DNA of 64,000 nucleotides from positions 186,001 through 250,000 of the forward strand of contig CATLLN010000001.1 of assembly GCA_950022695.1 (NCBI GenBank), read 5' to 3'. The notes under the pieces were generated by a model, which worked only from the letters and a program-made list of their open reading frames with translations, did no database searches and was not told the origin of the DNA. Made by a program: the position numbers and the translations under genes. How positions within the stretch are numbered: the stretch's first letter is position 1; each line of letters starts with the position of its first letter. The DNA comes from an uncultured bacterium. Its GTDB lineage: Bacteria > Cyanobacteriota > Vampirovibrionia > Gastranaerophilales > Gastranaerophilaceae. This document shows positions 17,614 through 27,072 of the stretch, piece after piece.

Positions 17614-18384
17614 ATTATCTCCTCCGTCATTTTCTTCAGGTATCAGTAAATCCATATTAGGATTGAGTTTTACGGGCAAATTTCCCCCGTTTATTGATAA
17701 TGTAAGATTTTCGATGTTACTGTTTTCAAACACAACAACATCATCATTTTCTAAATTTTTTAAATCATAAAGTGAAAATCTTGTGTTGCCGACATAGACT
17801 TTTGCCAGAGTTTCAGATGTCGGAAAACTGTTTTGAGAAAATTTTTCACCTGATGATGTGATTTCTTCCGGATTAAGTAAAGCTAAAGGTAGGGTTATAA
17901 TTACTTTACCTGTTTTTTTGTTGTATTCTTCAATTTCTTTAATTAAAAATGTTAAATGAATAAGGTCAAAATTACTACGCTTAAGCTCTGCTTGAGGTGG
18001 TTCTTGTAGAACAGATTTTAAATGCTCAAACATAAAATCGTTAAATGAAGTTATAACTTTAGCTTCAAGTTCTGATATTTTATTGATATTAAACTTATTT
18101 TTTGATTCTCCCAAAACCTTATTTAATATGATTGCAATAGCTTTATCAGTAAGCCTAAAGAACATATCATATTCTTCATCGATTCTGATTTTTGTTACAA
18201 AGCAGGATTCGTTATCCATAAGACAGTTGATATTTTTGCTTATTCCGATAAGTTCAAGTTTAAAATTAGGGTTAAAGAATTCGTCATAAGATTCCTGAAT
18301 CATTGCAGGAAAGACATTTTGAAACCAGTTGTATTCTTTAAACAACTGTTTTGTGGATATTGAATTTTGTAATTTATCTTCCAT
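17167..18384 (-). CDS. FliM/FliN-SctQ-like switch/sorting platform protein with two SpoA domains
   Basis: The N-terminal ~200 residues resemble the middle region of FliM/SctQ. Two SpoA-type domains follow: one around VYVGNTRFSLYDLKNLENDDVVV, the other around AVKISLGELKDIEDGLVVDL...YGVKINNI. The C-terminus is a ~60-residue acidic tail (Glu/Asp/Ser/Tyr-rich), unusual for the family. The track starts at a TTG (18423); ATG 18384 (MEDKLQNSIS) has AAGGGA upstream and is preferred. An internal ATG with a strong ribosome binding site lies before the second SpoA domain (see 17167..17613). In flagella this protein would be in the C-ring, contacting the motor and export chaperones. It heads the fliO-P-Q-R operon. 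Confidence 0.75.
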   Translation of the reverse strand: MEDKLQNSISTKQLFKEYNWFQNVFPAMIQESYDEFFNPNFKLELIGISKNINCLMDNESCFVTKIRIDEEYDMFFRLTDKAIAIILNKVLGESKNKFNINKISELEAKVITSFNDFMFEHLKSVLQEPPQAELKRSNFDLIHLTFLIKEIEEYNKKTGKVIITLPLALLNPEEITSSGEKFSQNSFPTSETLAKVYVGNTRFSLYDLKNLENDDVVVFENSNIENLTLSINGGNLPVKLNPNMDLLIPEENDGGDNMSETHQNIWDSIEVEMYAEFDAVKISLGELKDIEDGLVVDLTSLYNNNVTLKVEGKPIASGSLVIVNDRYGVKINNIIAEGSGGISSNGSEENYEEESYNNEGISDEYSDENSEYEESNESYSEQDNEISNDEEEFDYSDFELEDENI

Positions 18385-18517
18385 AACAACTATCCCTTGA
18401 CTTATCCCCGGAATATCAGACAATATTCCCCATAACTACAATATTACATATTTGGTATGATTACATCAATCTTTTAATGGATTTTTGTGAGTTGTCAATT
18501 TAAAAATATAAAATTAA

Positions 18518-20914
18518 TTAAATATCCAATCCTGTGAACATTTCAAGAGAAGTTACATTTTTTAGTGCAGGATATTGTTCAATGTCATAGTTATTTACAA
18601 AATCAATAGCTTCATTACGTGCAATTTCAAGGATTTTAGCGTCACGTACGATATCAGAAATAATTAAATCAGGCAGACCGCTTTGTCGTGTTCCTAAGAA
18701 TTCTCCCGGCCCTCTTAGCTGTAAGTCTTTTTCTGCGATAACGAACCCATCGTTTGTTTCGGTCATAATTCCAAGGCGTTCTCTGGTTTCTTGCGAACGG
18801 GAAGATGTTATCAGGACGCAATAAGATTGGAGCGAATTTCTGCCTACACGCCCTCTTAGCTGATGAAGCTGTGAAAGTCCGAAACGTTCGGCGTTTTCTA
18901 TCACCATAACTGTAGCGTTTGGTACATCAACTCCGACTTCTACTACTGTTGTTGATACAAGAATATCGAATTTACCTTCTTTAAATTCTTTCATAACTTC
19001 GTCTTTTTCATCGTTTTTAAGTTTTCCGTGTAAAAGTCCGATTTTATATTGTGGAAATACCTCATTTTGAAGTCTTTCAGCTTCAATTGTTGCGGCTTTG
19101 GCAGAAAGAGTTTCGCTTTCGTCAATCAGCGGATAAACAATGTAGGCTTGGCGTTCTGAATCCACTTCCTGTTTTATTAAATCCCACACGGCTTTATGAG
19201 AGCCTGTAAGTGTTGTTTTTATAGGTTTTCTGCCTTTTGGAAGTTCATTTATTACTGTTAAGTCCAAATCCCCGTGAACGGTTAAGGCTAAAGTTCGTGG
19301 AATTGGTGTTGCTGTCATTGTAAGCATTTGCGGGTTTTGCGATTTTTTCTTTAATACATTACGCTGTTTTACTCCGAATCTGTGCTGTTCATCAACAACA
19401 ATTGCTCCAAGGTTATTAAATTCAACATTTTCCTGAATCAGAGCGTGAGTTCCGACAGCAATATGTGTTTGTCCGTTTTTAAGATCGGTTTCAAATTTTT
19501 GTCTTATTTTTTTTCCGTGGCTTCCGAGGAATAAGCCTACACTTAAACCCATTGGTGTAAGCCATTCAACAAGATTGTTGTAATGTTGTTGTGCAAGGAT
19601 TTCTGTCGGCGCCATAAGTGCACCCTGATATCCGTTTTCAATTGCGGCAAGAAGCATAATTGTTGCAACAACGGTTTTTCCACTTCCGACATCCCCTTGA
19701 AGAAGTCTTTGCATTGGGGTATCAGAATCCATATCGTTTAGAATCTCATTTACTGCCTGTTTTTGACCTGATGTTAATTCAAACGGAAGATTATTTATAA
19801 ATTGCTGTACAAGTCCATCTTTATGAACTTTTAAGGCATATGAAGATGTATTTTTGGCAGTGTTTTCTCGTAATCTGATTAGTTTTAACTGTACAAGGAA
19901 AAGTTCTTCAAAGATAAGTGAAAATCTTGCGTGTTCCAAATTATTTATTGATTCAGGAAAATGGATTTGCTGAACAGAGTCCTTTTTATTTAAAATTCCG
20001 AGGCGTTCTTGAATTTGTTCAGGAATAATGTTTACTATGTCGTTTTTGTAAAGCTCAATAGCGTTAAAAATTGCACGGCGCAGAGTTTTTATACTTAAGC
20101 CTTCGCAAACTGTGTAAATCGGTACAATTCTTGCAACGTTCAGGTTTTGGGTATCCGAATCCTCCATAAATTCACCGCTCATAATTGAATATGTCGGTTT
20201 ATCCATTGTTAATTGATTGTTGTAGGAATTAAATTTTACTGTTCCTGAGACCATAATCCCCGCATTTACAGGAAATTGAGTCTTGGTGCGTTCAAGAAGA
20301 TATTTGTTTCCTTTTGCCTGAAAAAAGCTTAATTCAAATTTTCCGCTTTCGTCTTGAATAACAACTCTTATAACAGATAAATTATTTCTTGTATTGAATG
20401 CCGAAACAGATTTTATGTATCCGAAAACGCTTGTTGTCTGACCTTCTTTGAGATTTTTGATAAGCGTGCGGGAAGAATAATCGATGTGCTTTTTAGGAAA
20501 ATACATCATTAAATCCTGAGCAGTAAAAATTCCGAGTTTATTTAATTTATAAGCAACTTTTGGACCTACACCTTTAATATACATTACATCAACTTCGGAC
20601 GGGTGTTTTTGACGCTGAAGCTGCATTGTTTCTTCTTCCTCTTTTGCGGCTTTTTCCTGAGCTAAATCTGCTTTGATTGTTTTAATAAGCTGTTCAATGG
20701 ATTTTCTGCGTTCCGGAACTGAAGCGTAAGGGTAAACATCAAATGCTTCAACAAGTACTGCCCAGCGCGGATTTTTCTTTGATAATTTATAATATTTTTT
20801 TGCTTCTTCTTTTATAAAACTTGAAAATTTCTGCCTTTTCCCATGAATATCAATATAACGATATTTCACTTCAATATCAATCGCAGCTTTAATTTTATCA
20901 AGATTCTCAATCAT
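18518..20914 (-). CDS. recG: ATP-dependent DNA helicase RecG
   Basis: RecG remodels stalled forks and branched DNA. Superfamily 2 helicase motifs are all visible: QRLLQGDVGSGKTVVA (I), VVDEQHRFGVKQR (II), MTATPIPRTLAL (III) and QLRGRVGRN (VI). The N-terminal wedge/OB region is preceded by ~115 extra residues and a helix-hairpin-helix-like VMYIKGVGPKVAYKLNKLGI. At 798 aa it is somewhat longer than the E. coli enzyme (about 690), as in cyanobacteria and relatives. A TAAAAT box lies 7 bases before the ATG with no ribosome binding site, so the message may be leaderless. Next on the minus strand is the flagellar operon. Confidence 0.95.
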   Translation of the reverse strand: MIENLDKIKAAIDIEVKYRYIDIHGKRQKFSSFIKEEAKKYYKLSKKNPRWAVLVEAFDVYPYASVPERRKSIEQLIKTIKADLAQEKAAKEEEETMQLQRQKHPSEVDVMYIKGVGPKVAYKLNKLGIFTAQDLMMYFPKKHIDYSSRTLIKNLKEGQTTSVFGYIKSVSAFNTRNNLSVIRVVIQDESGKFELSFFQAKGNKYLLERTKTQFPVNAGIMVSGTVKFNSYNNQLTMDKPTYSIMSGEFMEDSDTQNLNVARIVPIYTVCEGLSIKTLRRAIFNAIELYKNDIVNIIPEQIQERLGILNKKDSVQQIHFPESINNLEHARFSLIFEELFLVQLKLIRLRENTAKNTSSYALKVHKDGLVQQFINNLPFELTSGQKQAVNEILNDMDSDTPMQRLLQGDVGSGKTVVATIMLLAAIENGYQGALMAPTEILAQQHYNNLVEWLTPMGLSVGLFLGSHGKKIRQKFETDLKNGQTHIAVGTHALIQENVEFNNLGAIVVDEQHRFGVKQRNVLKKKSQNPQMLTMTATPIPRTLALTVHGDLDLTVINELPKGRKPIKTTLTGSHKAVWDLIKQEVDSERQAYIVYPLIDESETLSAKAATIEAERLQNEVFPQYKIGLLHGKLKNDEKDEVMKEFKEGKFDILVSTTVVEVGVDVPNATVMVIENAERFGLSQLHQLRGRVGRNSLQSYCVLITSSRSQETRERLGIMTETNDGFVIAEKDLQLRGPGEFLGTRQSGLPDLIISDIVRDAKILEIARNEAIDFVNNYDIEQYPALKNVTSLEMFTGLDI

Positions 20915-20947
20915 ACAAGTAATTTTACAACAAGATTGTAAATTTTG

Positions 20948-21733
20948 CTAATATTGAATTTTTAACGGATAATCGCCTGGGATTTTCCAACCGTTCTGTC
21001 TTATGAGTTCCGTGCAGTAATGTCCTACTTGAGCACAGCTATATTCAGTTCCATTGTATAAAGTTTCTTTTTTGCCGTCCCAAGCATACATATAAGGTTC
21101 TAAACCTTTACCGTAATGTGGCTGCCATAGTTTGCTTTTTTCAATAGGATGAAAAATGAAAGTAAAAGAACATCTGCCGGCTTGTTTTTTTTGCTTTAAA
21201 CATTTTTCAGGATTCTTAGGGAAAAAGCTAATATCTCTGGTGTCAATTCCTCTATAAGCAAAGGCACTGCCATCAGCTAATATATAAAGAGTTTTAGTTG
21301 CGTTCGTTGCTTCATTTCGGATGTGTTTTTTTAGCATAACTTTCATATGCGGTGCTAAGTATTTATCAAATGCTGCATCTACATTTTCAACTTGGTCAAT
21401 TGCACTTCCGTCTTCATTGTATGAATTTCCTGATGCTGCCCAGTAATCACTCCATCCTTCATATTCGTCATTTACAACAACAGAAAGTTTTATTGCCTGA
21501 TTAAAAAGGGAATAGAATTTTTTTAATCGAGTTTCTGTTATGTGTTTGTTATAAGCTGTCATTAGAGATGGAATTGTTATTGCTGCGACAACACCGATGA
21601 TGCCGAGTGTAATTAAAACTTCAGCTAATGTAAAACCTGTTTTAGAAAATACTGGTGGCATAGCATTAAACCATTTACACTTATTTTGCCAGAATTCGTA
21701 ATGTTGATTTAAATTTACCCCTTTACCTCTCAT
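20948..21733 (-). CDS. Type IV pilin-like protein, divergent from an XRE regulator (pair 2)
   Basis: An unusually long ~32-residue leader precedes KTG|FTLAEVLITLGIIGVVAAITIPS. AAGGAG before the ATG supports that start. The head (~220 aa) ends with CAQVGHYCTELIRQNGWKIPGDYPLKI. This tail matches that of the pilin at 35237 (C..YC...IRRDGW.I..DYPWK), so these two are closely related. It faces the XRE gene at 21899 across a gap with a perfect palindrome. It is a likely minor pilin or pseudopilin whose export depends on prepilin peptidase and assembly ATPases encoded elsewhere. Confidence 0.83.
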   Translation of the reverse strand: MRGKGVNLNQHYEFWQNKCKWFNAMPPVFSKTGFTLAEVLITLGIIGVVAAITIPSLMTAYNKHITETRLKKFYSLFNQAIKLSVVVNDEYEGWSDYWAASGNSYNEDGSAIDQVENVDAAFDKYLAPHMKVMLKKHIRNEATNATKTLYILADGSAFAYRGIDTRDISFFPKNPEKCLKQKKQAGRCSFTFIFHPIEKSKLWQPHYGKGLEPYMYAWDGKKETLYNGTEYSCAQVGHYCTELIRQNGWKIPGDYPLKIQY

Positions 21734-21791
21734 TCTTAATTCTCCTTATCTCCGATTGCATAACTTAACATAACTAGAGTGTAACATAAAA

Positions 21792-21834
21792 ATACGAAAA
21801 GTATCCTATTATCTACGAATATTAATATATTAAT
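21792..21834. promoter_or_regulatory. Candidate operator in pilin/XRE gap 2
   Basis: ATTAATATATTAAT (21821-21834) is a perfect 14-bp palindrome. ATAC-N5-GTAT (21792-21804) lies next to it. Both sit between the divergent pilin and XRE genes. Confidence 0.5.
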
Positions 21835-21898
21835 TAACATTGTTCACTGTATATATGTTGCGGGAAATTTTCTACAATTAAATCTAAAGGAGAATGTA

Positions 21899-22246
21899 GT
21901 GGCAAAAAGCAGTTTCGGACAAAAGCTCAAACAAATAAGGAAAGCAAAAAATTTGACGCAAGAAGCGTTAGCAGAACTTGCAGGAATTAATGAAAAACAT
22001 ATTTCAAAAATTGAAACGGGTGTTTATTTCCCGACATATAATACTTTAAATAAAATATTGAACGCTTTAAATTTAAAAGTTGAAGATGTCGGACTTGACT
22101 TAGGCTCTTTAAAAACTAACGATAGCCCTTTTTATATTAAATCTTTGCAGATTTTAAATGATGCAAAATCAGAGCAGGAATTGGAATATTACTTTGGGGT
22201 ATTAAGACAGGCACAAAAAGGAATAGAAATATTAAAAGAAAATTAG
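21899..22246 (+). CDS. XRE-family HTH regulator (pair 2)
   Basis: The 115-aa protein starts at a GTG with AAAGGAGA upstream. The HTH lies in residues ~7-60 ([24 protein letters not shown], then [20 protein letters not shown]). A helical tail of ~50 residues ([21 protein letters not shown]) probably dimerises. The protein is divergent from the pilin at 20948, with a palindrome in the gap, the same arrangement as two other pairs. Its C-terminus runs up to, and overlaps by 4 bases, the end of ruvB on the other strand. Confidence 0.85.
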   Translation: MAKSSFGQKLKQIRKAKNLTQEALAELAGINEKHISKIETGVYFPTYNTLNKILNALNLKVEDVGLDLGSLKTNDSPFYIKSLQILNDAKSEQELEYYFGVLRQAQKGIEILKEN

Positions 22247-23316
22247 AACAAACTTTGTTGAGAAGATTCTGATTTAACCTTGTATCCAAGGTGTCTGTAA
22301 GCTTGCGGAGAAACTTTTCTGCCTCGCGGTGTGCGTTGTAAAAGTCCTGCTTGCAGTAAAAAAGGTTCACAAACATCTTCAATTGTTCTTGAATCTTCAC
22401 CGATTGCAGCAGCGATTGTTTCAATTCCGACCGGACCGCCATCGTATTTTTCGATTATAAGTTTCAAAAGATTTCTGTCAGTTGTATCAAGCCCGAATTC
22501 ATCTATTTTTAATATATCAAGAGATTCGTTTGCTATGTTTTCTGTAATTTTGCCGTTGTATTTTACAAGTGCGTAATCGCTTACACGCTTAATTAATCTG
22601 TTTGCAATACGCGGAGTACCTCGTGAGCGTCTTGCAATTGCGTAAGCTCCTTTTGTATCAATTTCGATATCCAGAATTCCTGCGGTTCGCTTAATTACCT
22701 GAGCTAATTCTTCATCTGTATAGAATTCAAGCCTGTGGATAATCCCGAAACGGTCACGTAATGGACCTGATAGTTCTCCGGCTTTTGTTGTTGCGCCAAT
22801 CAGGGTGAATTTTGGCAACGGAACGCGTAAAGTCTTAACTGTTTGGCTTTTTCCTGTTGTCATATCAAGGTAAAAGTCTTCCATGGCAGGGTATAAAATC
22901 TCTTCAGCTACTTTATTAAGTCTGTGGATTTCATCAATAAACAGGATTTCGCCGCCTTGAAGTGACATTAAAATTCCGATAATATCGCGAGGACGTTCTA
23001 ATGCCGGAGCTGATGTGATTTTTATATCAACACCCATTTCTTGAGCTATAACGCCGGCAAGTGTTGTTTTCCCAAGTCCAGGAGGTCCGTAAAATAGCAA
23101 ATGATCAAGCGGAAGTTCGCGTTTTTTTGCCGCCTGAATAGTTATTTTTAGAGTATCTTTTAATCCTGATTGACCGATATATGTATCAAAGGATTTTGGA
23201 CGAATGCAGTTTTCAAAATTTTTGTCAAGCTCAATTGCTTCCGGTTTAACAACCGGATTTTTCTTAACTGCAGGTGTGCAGCTTTTAAAATCATTATCGT
23301 CAGAAATAATACTCAT
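22243..23316 (-). CDS. ruvB: Holliday junction branch-migration helicase RuvB
   Basis: RuvB is the AAA+ motor that drives Holliday junction migration with RuvA. Walker A ([12 protein letters not shown]), Walker B (ILFIDEIHR), sensor 1 ([20 protein letters not shown]), the arginine finger region and the C-terminal winged helix ([19 protein letters not shown]) are all present. The ORF track adds three codons; the ATG at 23316 (MSIISDD) lies 10 bases after a TATAAT box on the minus strand (23332-23327), so the mRNA probably has almost no leader. ruvA and ruvC are not in this window. Confidence 0.95.
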   Translation of the reverse strand: MSIISDDNDFKSCTPAVKKNPVVKPEAIELDKNFENCIRPKSFDTYIGQSGLKDTLKITIQAAKKRELPLDHLLFYGPPGLGKTTLAGVIAQEMGVDIKITSAPALERPRDIIGILMSLQGGEILFIDEIHRLNKVAEEILYPAMEDFYLDMTTGKSQTVKTLRVPLPKFTLIGATTKAGELSGPLRDRFGIIHRLEFYTDEELAQVIKRTAGILDIEIDTKGAYAIARRSRGTPRIANRLIKRVSDYALVKYNGKITENIANESLDILKIDEFGLDTTDRNLLKLIIEKYDGGPVGIETIAAAIGEDSRTIEDVCEPFLLQAGLLQRTPRGRKVSPQAYRHLGYKVKSESSQQSLF

Positions 23317-23436
23317 CTCAAGCATAATTATAGCATAAATTTTTTATTTATAAAATCTTCTTACATAAAAAGGAGAAAGTTGGTGCTGTAGAGAAATTTC
23401 CTCTTTTCGTATTAGTTTATATTTTAGGTGCTATGG

Positions 23437-23442
23437 TATAAT
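23437..23442 (+). promoter_or_regulatory. -10 box before the 1194-aa gene, near-leaderless
   Basis: TATAAT lies 9 bases before the ATG at 23452. No ribosome binding site is present in between. Confidence 0.5.
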
Positions 23443-23451
23443 TTATGTATT

Positions 23452-26400
23452 ATGGAATGTCCAAAATGCGGAGCAGAAATTAGTAAAAGTGCGATGGTGT
23501 GCCCGAATTGTAAGAAGGTACTTAAAATCGTCTGTCCTGTTTGTAAAACTGTTAATGAAAAAAATACCTGTCGTAAGTGCGGAGAAATTCTTGTTACAAA
23601 GTGCGCAAAATGCGGAAAAATTAACCTGCTCAAAAATCCTAAATGTATAAAATGCGGATATTCCAATGAAATCAGTGCAGTGCTGGGCGAATCCAATACT
23701 GATAGTTTTGCTGTTGTTAGAATCGATTTTCCAAATAGTGATGTTGTAAAGGCAAAGCTTGGTTCAAACCAGCTTTATCAGAAATTTAAGACAAATTTTG
23801 ATTCACTTATTGCTTCTTATGTACATTCCTTAAATGTAAGACGTCAAATTGTTAACGGTGATGTTTATATTATCAGGTTTAACAAGGATTATACGCTTTC
23901 TGCTTCTGCGAATTCTGCAATTCAGGCTACAATTGAGCTTTTGAATATGATAACCAAGCTTAATGTGAAATTATTGAAGAAAAAAGGTGTTGCTCTAAAG
24001 TGTAATTTTACAATTATGCAAAGGGATGCCGATAAAAACCCTTATGACATTGATTCAAGATTTCATGCAAATATGGTTTATCAAAGTTCTTCAAAAGAAA
24101 TGAAAGCGCTGGATTCTTTTCAGGTCATAACAGATGAAAGTTTTTATGATTACTATAAAGACCATTACAAAATGGAGTCTTTGAATTCTGCACTTGTTGA
24201 TGGGGTTATGAAAAGATTTTACGAAATGGATTTGAAAGAATTCGTAAATATCGGTGACTTTCTTCGTAATGAAGTTCAGAAAGAAAATGAAGCTAATGAA
24301 GATATAGAAATTCCGAACTTTGTACAGACTGCGCTTATTGATCAGGAAAAAATAACTCAAGATGCTTTAAAAGATGAAAATGAATTAACTGATGATGAAA
24401 TTTATGATATTGAAATGATTAATTTTGAAGAAATTAATTGTTCATTTATCAAGACCGAGAGTATTAATGTTTTAGATTGTGCCGTACAGGTTTTACAGCA
24501 AGTTCCGAAAGGTGTTTTAGCATTAAAGGCTTCTCCTATGTATCAGCCTTATACATTGAAACTTTTATCTGCAGTTGATGAACTTGGAATTTATGATAAT
24601 ATAATTCCCGTAACATGTAATGATGATATGAAATATTCTCCGTTCTCATTTTTTAGGGAATTGATTTCTGCGGTTTTCGAATATACGGTATCTCAAAAAC
24701 TTTTTGATACAAATGATTTTACAATGTTTTCTTCTGTTGATAATTCCGGACTTGTTAAGGATTTAATCAAGCTTACACAACGTCCTATGCAGAATATGGA
24801 AGATACCAGAGAAAACTACTGTAATGTATTTTTATCTATGCTTCAAGCTATTCCTAATACTTTAATTTATATCGAAAATTTTGAAAAAATTGATGACAGT
24901 TCTTTATTTGTTTTAGAACAGTTATTTGATCATATAGAAGAACTTAATATAAGTTATCTTGTTTCATATGATAAAGATTATTCACTTCACGGCGGTAATC
25001 TTCATTACTTATTATCAAGACCTTATTACACGGAAGTTACACTTGCTCCAACCCCGTTTGAGGTTATTGTAGGCGGTGATGTTAACTTCTATAAAAACAT
25101 CATGACAGATTTTTACTTCCAGAGAATCGCAAAATATGCTTGCGGAAGTACTCTGTTTTTGGATTTTGCAATTCAGTATTTGATAGAATCAGGAGTTTAC
25201 GAGTATACCGAAGATTCAATAATAATGGTGAATCCGAAAACTATTATTATTCCGTCAGGTTTGGATAAATTGATAAAACGCCGTATTAACTTATTAAAAG
25301 ATGATGCGCCGACAATAAAATTTTTAACAATGATTGTGCTTTTAGGAACAAGGATTGATGAACATACTATTAATTCTTTAGGATTTAAAAACTGGGAAAA
25401 AATAGCTGAAAATCTTGCAGGTATGGGATATATTTATTCTTATAATAATTGTATTTATTTCTCAAATTATAATTTACTTAGAAAGTGCCTGCTTGAGGTT
25501 ATTAAACCTGAAGATTTACAATCTGTCGCAAATGATTTATTTAATCTTGTTTATATAGATTCTATGCCAAATTCTGTAAAACCTTATCTCTATGATTTAT
25601 TAGGCAGAAACAAAGAAGTTATTTATGAGTGGGAAAAACTTGCAAATATAAACTTATCAATGGGAGATTTTTCATCGTATTTAAATTGTTCATCAGAAAT
25701 CTTAAAATCTCTTGATAAGTATTCAGCAGATTTTTCAGAAGATGAACTTTTGAAATATAAATTAACCTTGTATGAAAATGTTTCAAACAATATGTTTGAA
25801 TATGAACCTGATAAAACTCGTGCGCTTGCTGAGGAAACTTTAGAAAGTCTTAAAAAATCTCAAAGTTCTGAAAAATATATTTCGCTTTGTACAAAAATGA
25901 TTCAGGGCGCTATGGCAAACGGCGATTATTTGTATGCAATGAATTTGACACACAGCGTTTTATCTTCGCTTGATAAATCTTCAATTGATCCATCTTCACC
26001 GGATTTCAATTTGTATTTCTTATTGATGTCAATAATTTATGTGAAAATTTTGTTTAATATCGGGGCTTATGAAGATTGTCTTGATATCGGGTATAATGTT
26101 TTAAATGTCCTGGATTCGGAAAAAATCGAATCAATAACATATAATAATGCGCTTGTTTCAAAGGATGAATTTAAGTTTTTGGTTACTGAATGTGTCGGAT
26201 ACATTGCGCTTGTTGATGTAATTACAATGAAAGAAGATGTGGGTGAATTCTTAGATATTTCTAAAAAATTGTTGAATTTCCTTCCTGATTCGTATTCTAT
26301 ATTTGTTCAGCTGCAGAATTTAATTCAAGGAAAACCTGTTTCGCTTACTGCGAATATGTCAGGAGACGATATGTTTTCTGCAATTTTATATAATATTATT

Positions 26401-27033
26401 AGCGCGTTTGTATCTTATAAAGGTAATCCGGAAGGCTTTGCACAAGTTGTTTATAAATCAAAACTTATGGCAAAAGAATCTATGCTTCATTGTTTTGAAC
26501 TTTTTGCCGACCTTATGATAGGGTACGCTTATGTTGAACTGAATTCGTTTAAGAAAGCTTCTGCAATTATTTATAAAATTATCAAATCTGCTAAAGCTAG
26601 GGGGATGAATGCTATTGTTCATTCCGCATGGTATGTAATGAGTATTTTAAATATTAAAGAAGGCAAATTTGATATAGCATACGGAGTTTTAAATAACTCA
26701 AATATTCAAATGGAAAAAACAGGAATTATCAGCGAATATTTGACAATGTTAAATAAAGTTAATATGTATAAAGTTTTGATGTGTACAAAACAACCAGACC
26801 AGGCACAGATTTGTATGAATCAGGCAGCATTTATTGTCCAAAAATACGGACTGAATTTTAATCTGAATATTGACATTAAAAAAAATCTGTTGGAAAATTC
26901 AAGTACAACCGGAGTGGTACAGCAATCCCCTGTTGTGCCGAAACAATTGTCAGAACAAAGGATTGAGGAAAATGGTTCATTTGATGAAAACGATGGTGAT
27001 GTCGTTAATCCGATGGAATTTTTCTCAGAATAA
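23452..27033 (+). CDS. Large zinc-ribbon / cyclase-like / TPR protein
   Basis: The first ~75 residues carry six CxxC knuckles (CPKCGAEISKSAMVCPNC, VCPVC, CRKCGE, KCAKCGK, KCIKCGY), i.e. three zinc ribbons. The next ~200 residues resemble a class III nucleotide-cyclase fold (FAVVRIDFPNSD... ). I cannot see the paired catalytic Asp residues, so it is probably inactive. The next part recalls the AAA/STAND block found after such cyclase domains, but its P-loop position (KGVLALKASPMYQPYT) lacks the GKS/T signature. The rest is helical and TPR-like. Zinc ribbon-cyclase-ATPase-TPR is a known signalling architecture; here both enzymatic sites look degenerate, suggesting a scaffold. glgA follows 39 bases later, perhaps co-transcribed. 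Confidence 0.6.
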   Translation: MECPKCGAEISKSAMVCPNCKKVLKIVCPVCKTVNEKNTCRKCGEILVTKCAKCGKINLLKNPKCIKCGYSNEISAVLGESNTDSFAVVRIDFPNSDVVKAKLGSNQLYQKFKTNFDSLIASYVHSLNVRRQIVNGDVYIIRFNKDYTLSASANSAIQATIELLNMITKLNVKLLKKKGVALKCNFTIMQRDADKNPYDIDSRFHANMVYQSSSKEMKALDSFQVITDESFYDYYKDHYKMESLNSALVDGVMKRFYEMDLKEFVNIGDFLRNEVQKENEANEDIEIPNFVQTALIDQEKITQDALKDENELTDDEIYDIEMINFEEINCSFIKTESINVLDCAVQVLQQVPKGVLALKASPMYQPYTLKLLSAVDELGIYDNIIPVTCNDDMKYSPFSFFRELISAVFEYTVSQKLFDTNDFTMFSSVDNSGLVKDLIKLTQRPMQNMEDTRENYCNVFLSMLQAIPNTLIYIENFEKIDDSSLFVLEQLFDHIEELNISYLVSYDKDYSLHGGNLHYLLSRPYYTEVTLAPTPFEVIVGGDVNFYKNIMTDFYFQRIAKYACGSTLFLDFAIQYLIESGVYEYTEDSIIMVNPKTIIIPSGLDKLIKRRINLLKDDAPTIKFLTMIVLLGTRIDEHTINSLGFKNWEKIAENLAGMGYIYSYNNCIYFSNYNLLRKCLLEVIKPEDLQSVANDLFNLVYIDSMPNSVKPYLYDLLGRNKEVIYEWEKLANINLSMGDFSSYLNCSSEILKSLDKYSADFSEDELLKYKLTLYENVSNNMFEYEPDKTRALAEETLESLKKSQSSEKYISLCTKMIQGAMANGDYLYAMNLTHSVLSSLDKSSIDPSSPDFNLYFLLMSIIYVKILFNIGAYEDCLDIGYNVLNVLDSEKIESITYNNALVSKDEFKFLVTECVGYIALVDVITMKEDVGEFLDISKKLLNFLPDSYSIFVQLQNLIQGKPVSLTANMSGDDMFSAILYNIISAFVSYKGNPEGFAQVVYKSKLMAKESMLHCFELFADLMIGYAYVELNSFKKASAIIYKIIKSAKARGMNAIVHSAWYVMSILNIKEGKFDIAYGVLNNSNIQMEKTGIISEYLTMLNKVNMYKVLMCTKQPDQAQICMNQAAFIVQKYGLNFNLNIDIKKNLLENSSTTGVVQQSPVVPKQLSEQRIEENGSFDENDGDVVNPMEFFSE

Positions 27034-27072
27034 TTTTAAAATATCCGTTTAATATTCAGAAAGAGAGGAAAA

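Noticed and set aside
14587-18384. Virulence-type (injectisome) type III secretion cluster
   Set aside because: FliO is present and the gene order fliMN-O-P-Q-R is flagellar. No secretin, needle or translocon gene is seen, so a flagellar identity is preferred, although the SctQ-like traits remain of note.
23424-23696. 90-aa minus-strand ORF antisense to the zinc-ribbon region
   Set aside because: His/Phe/Leu-rich composition results from the complement of Cys/Lys codons; there is no supporting start signal.
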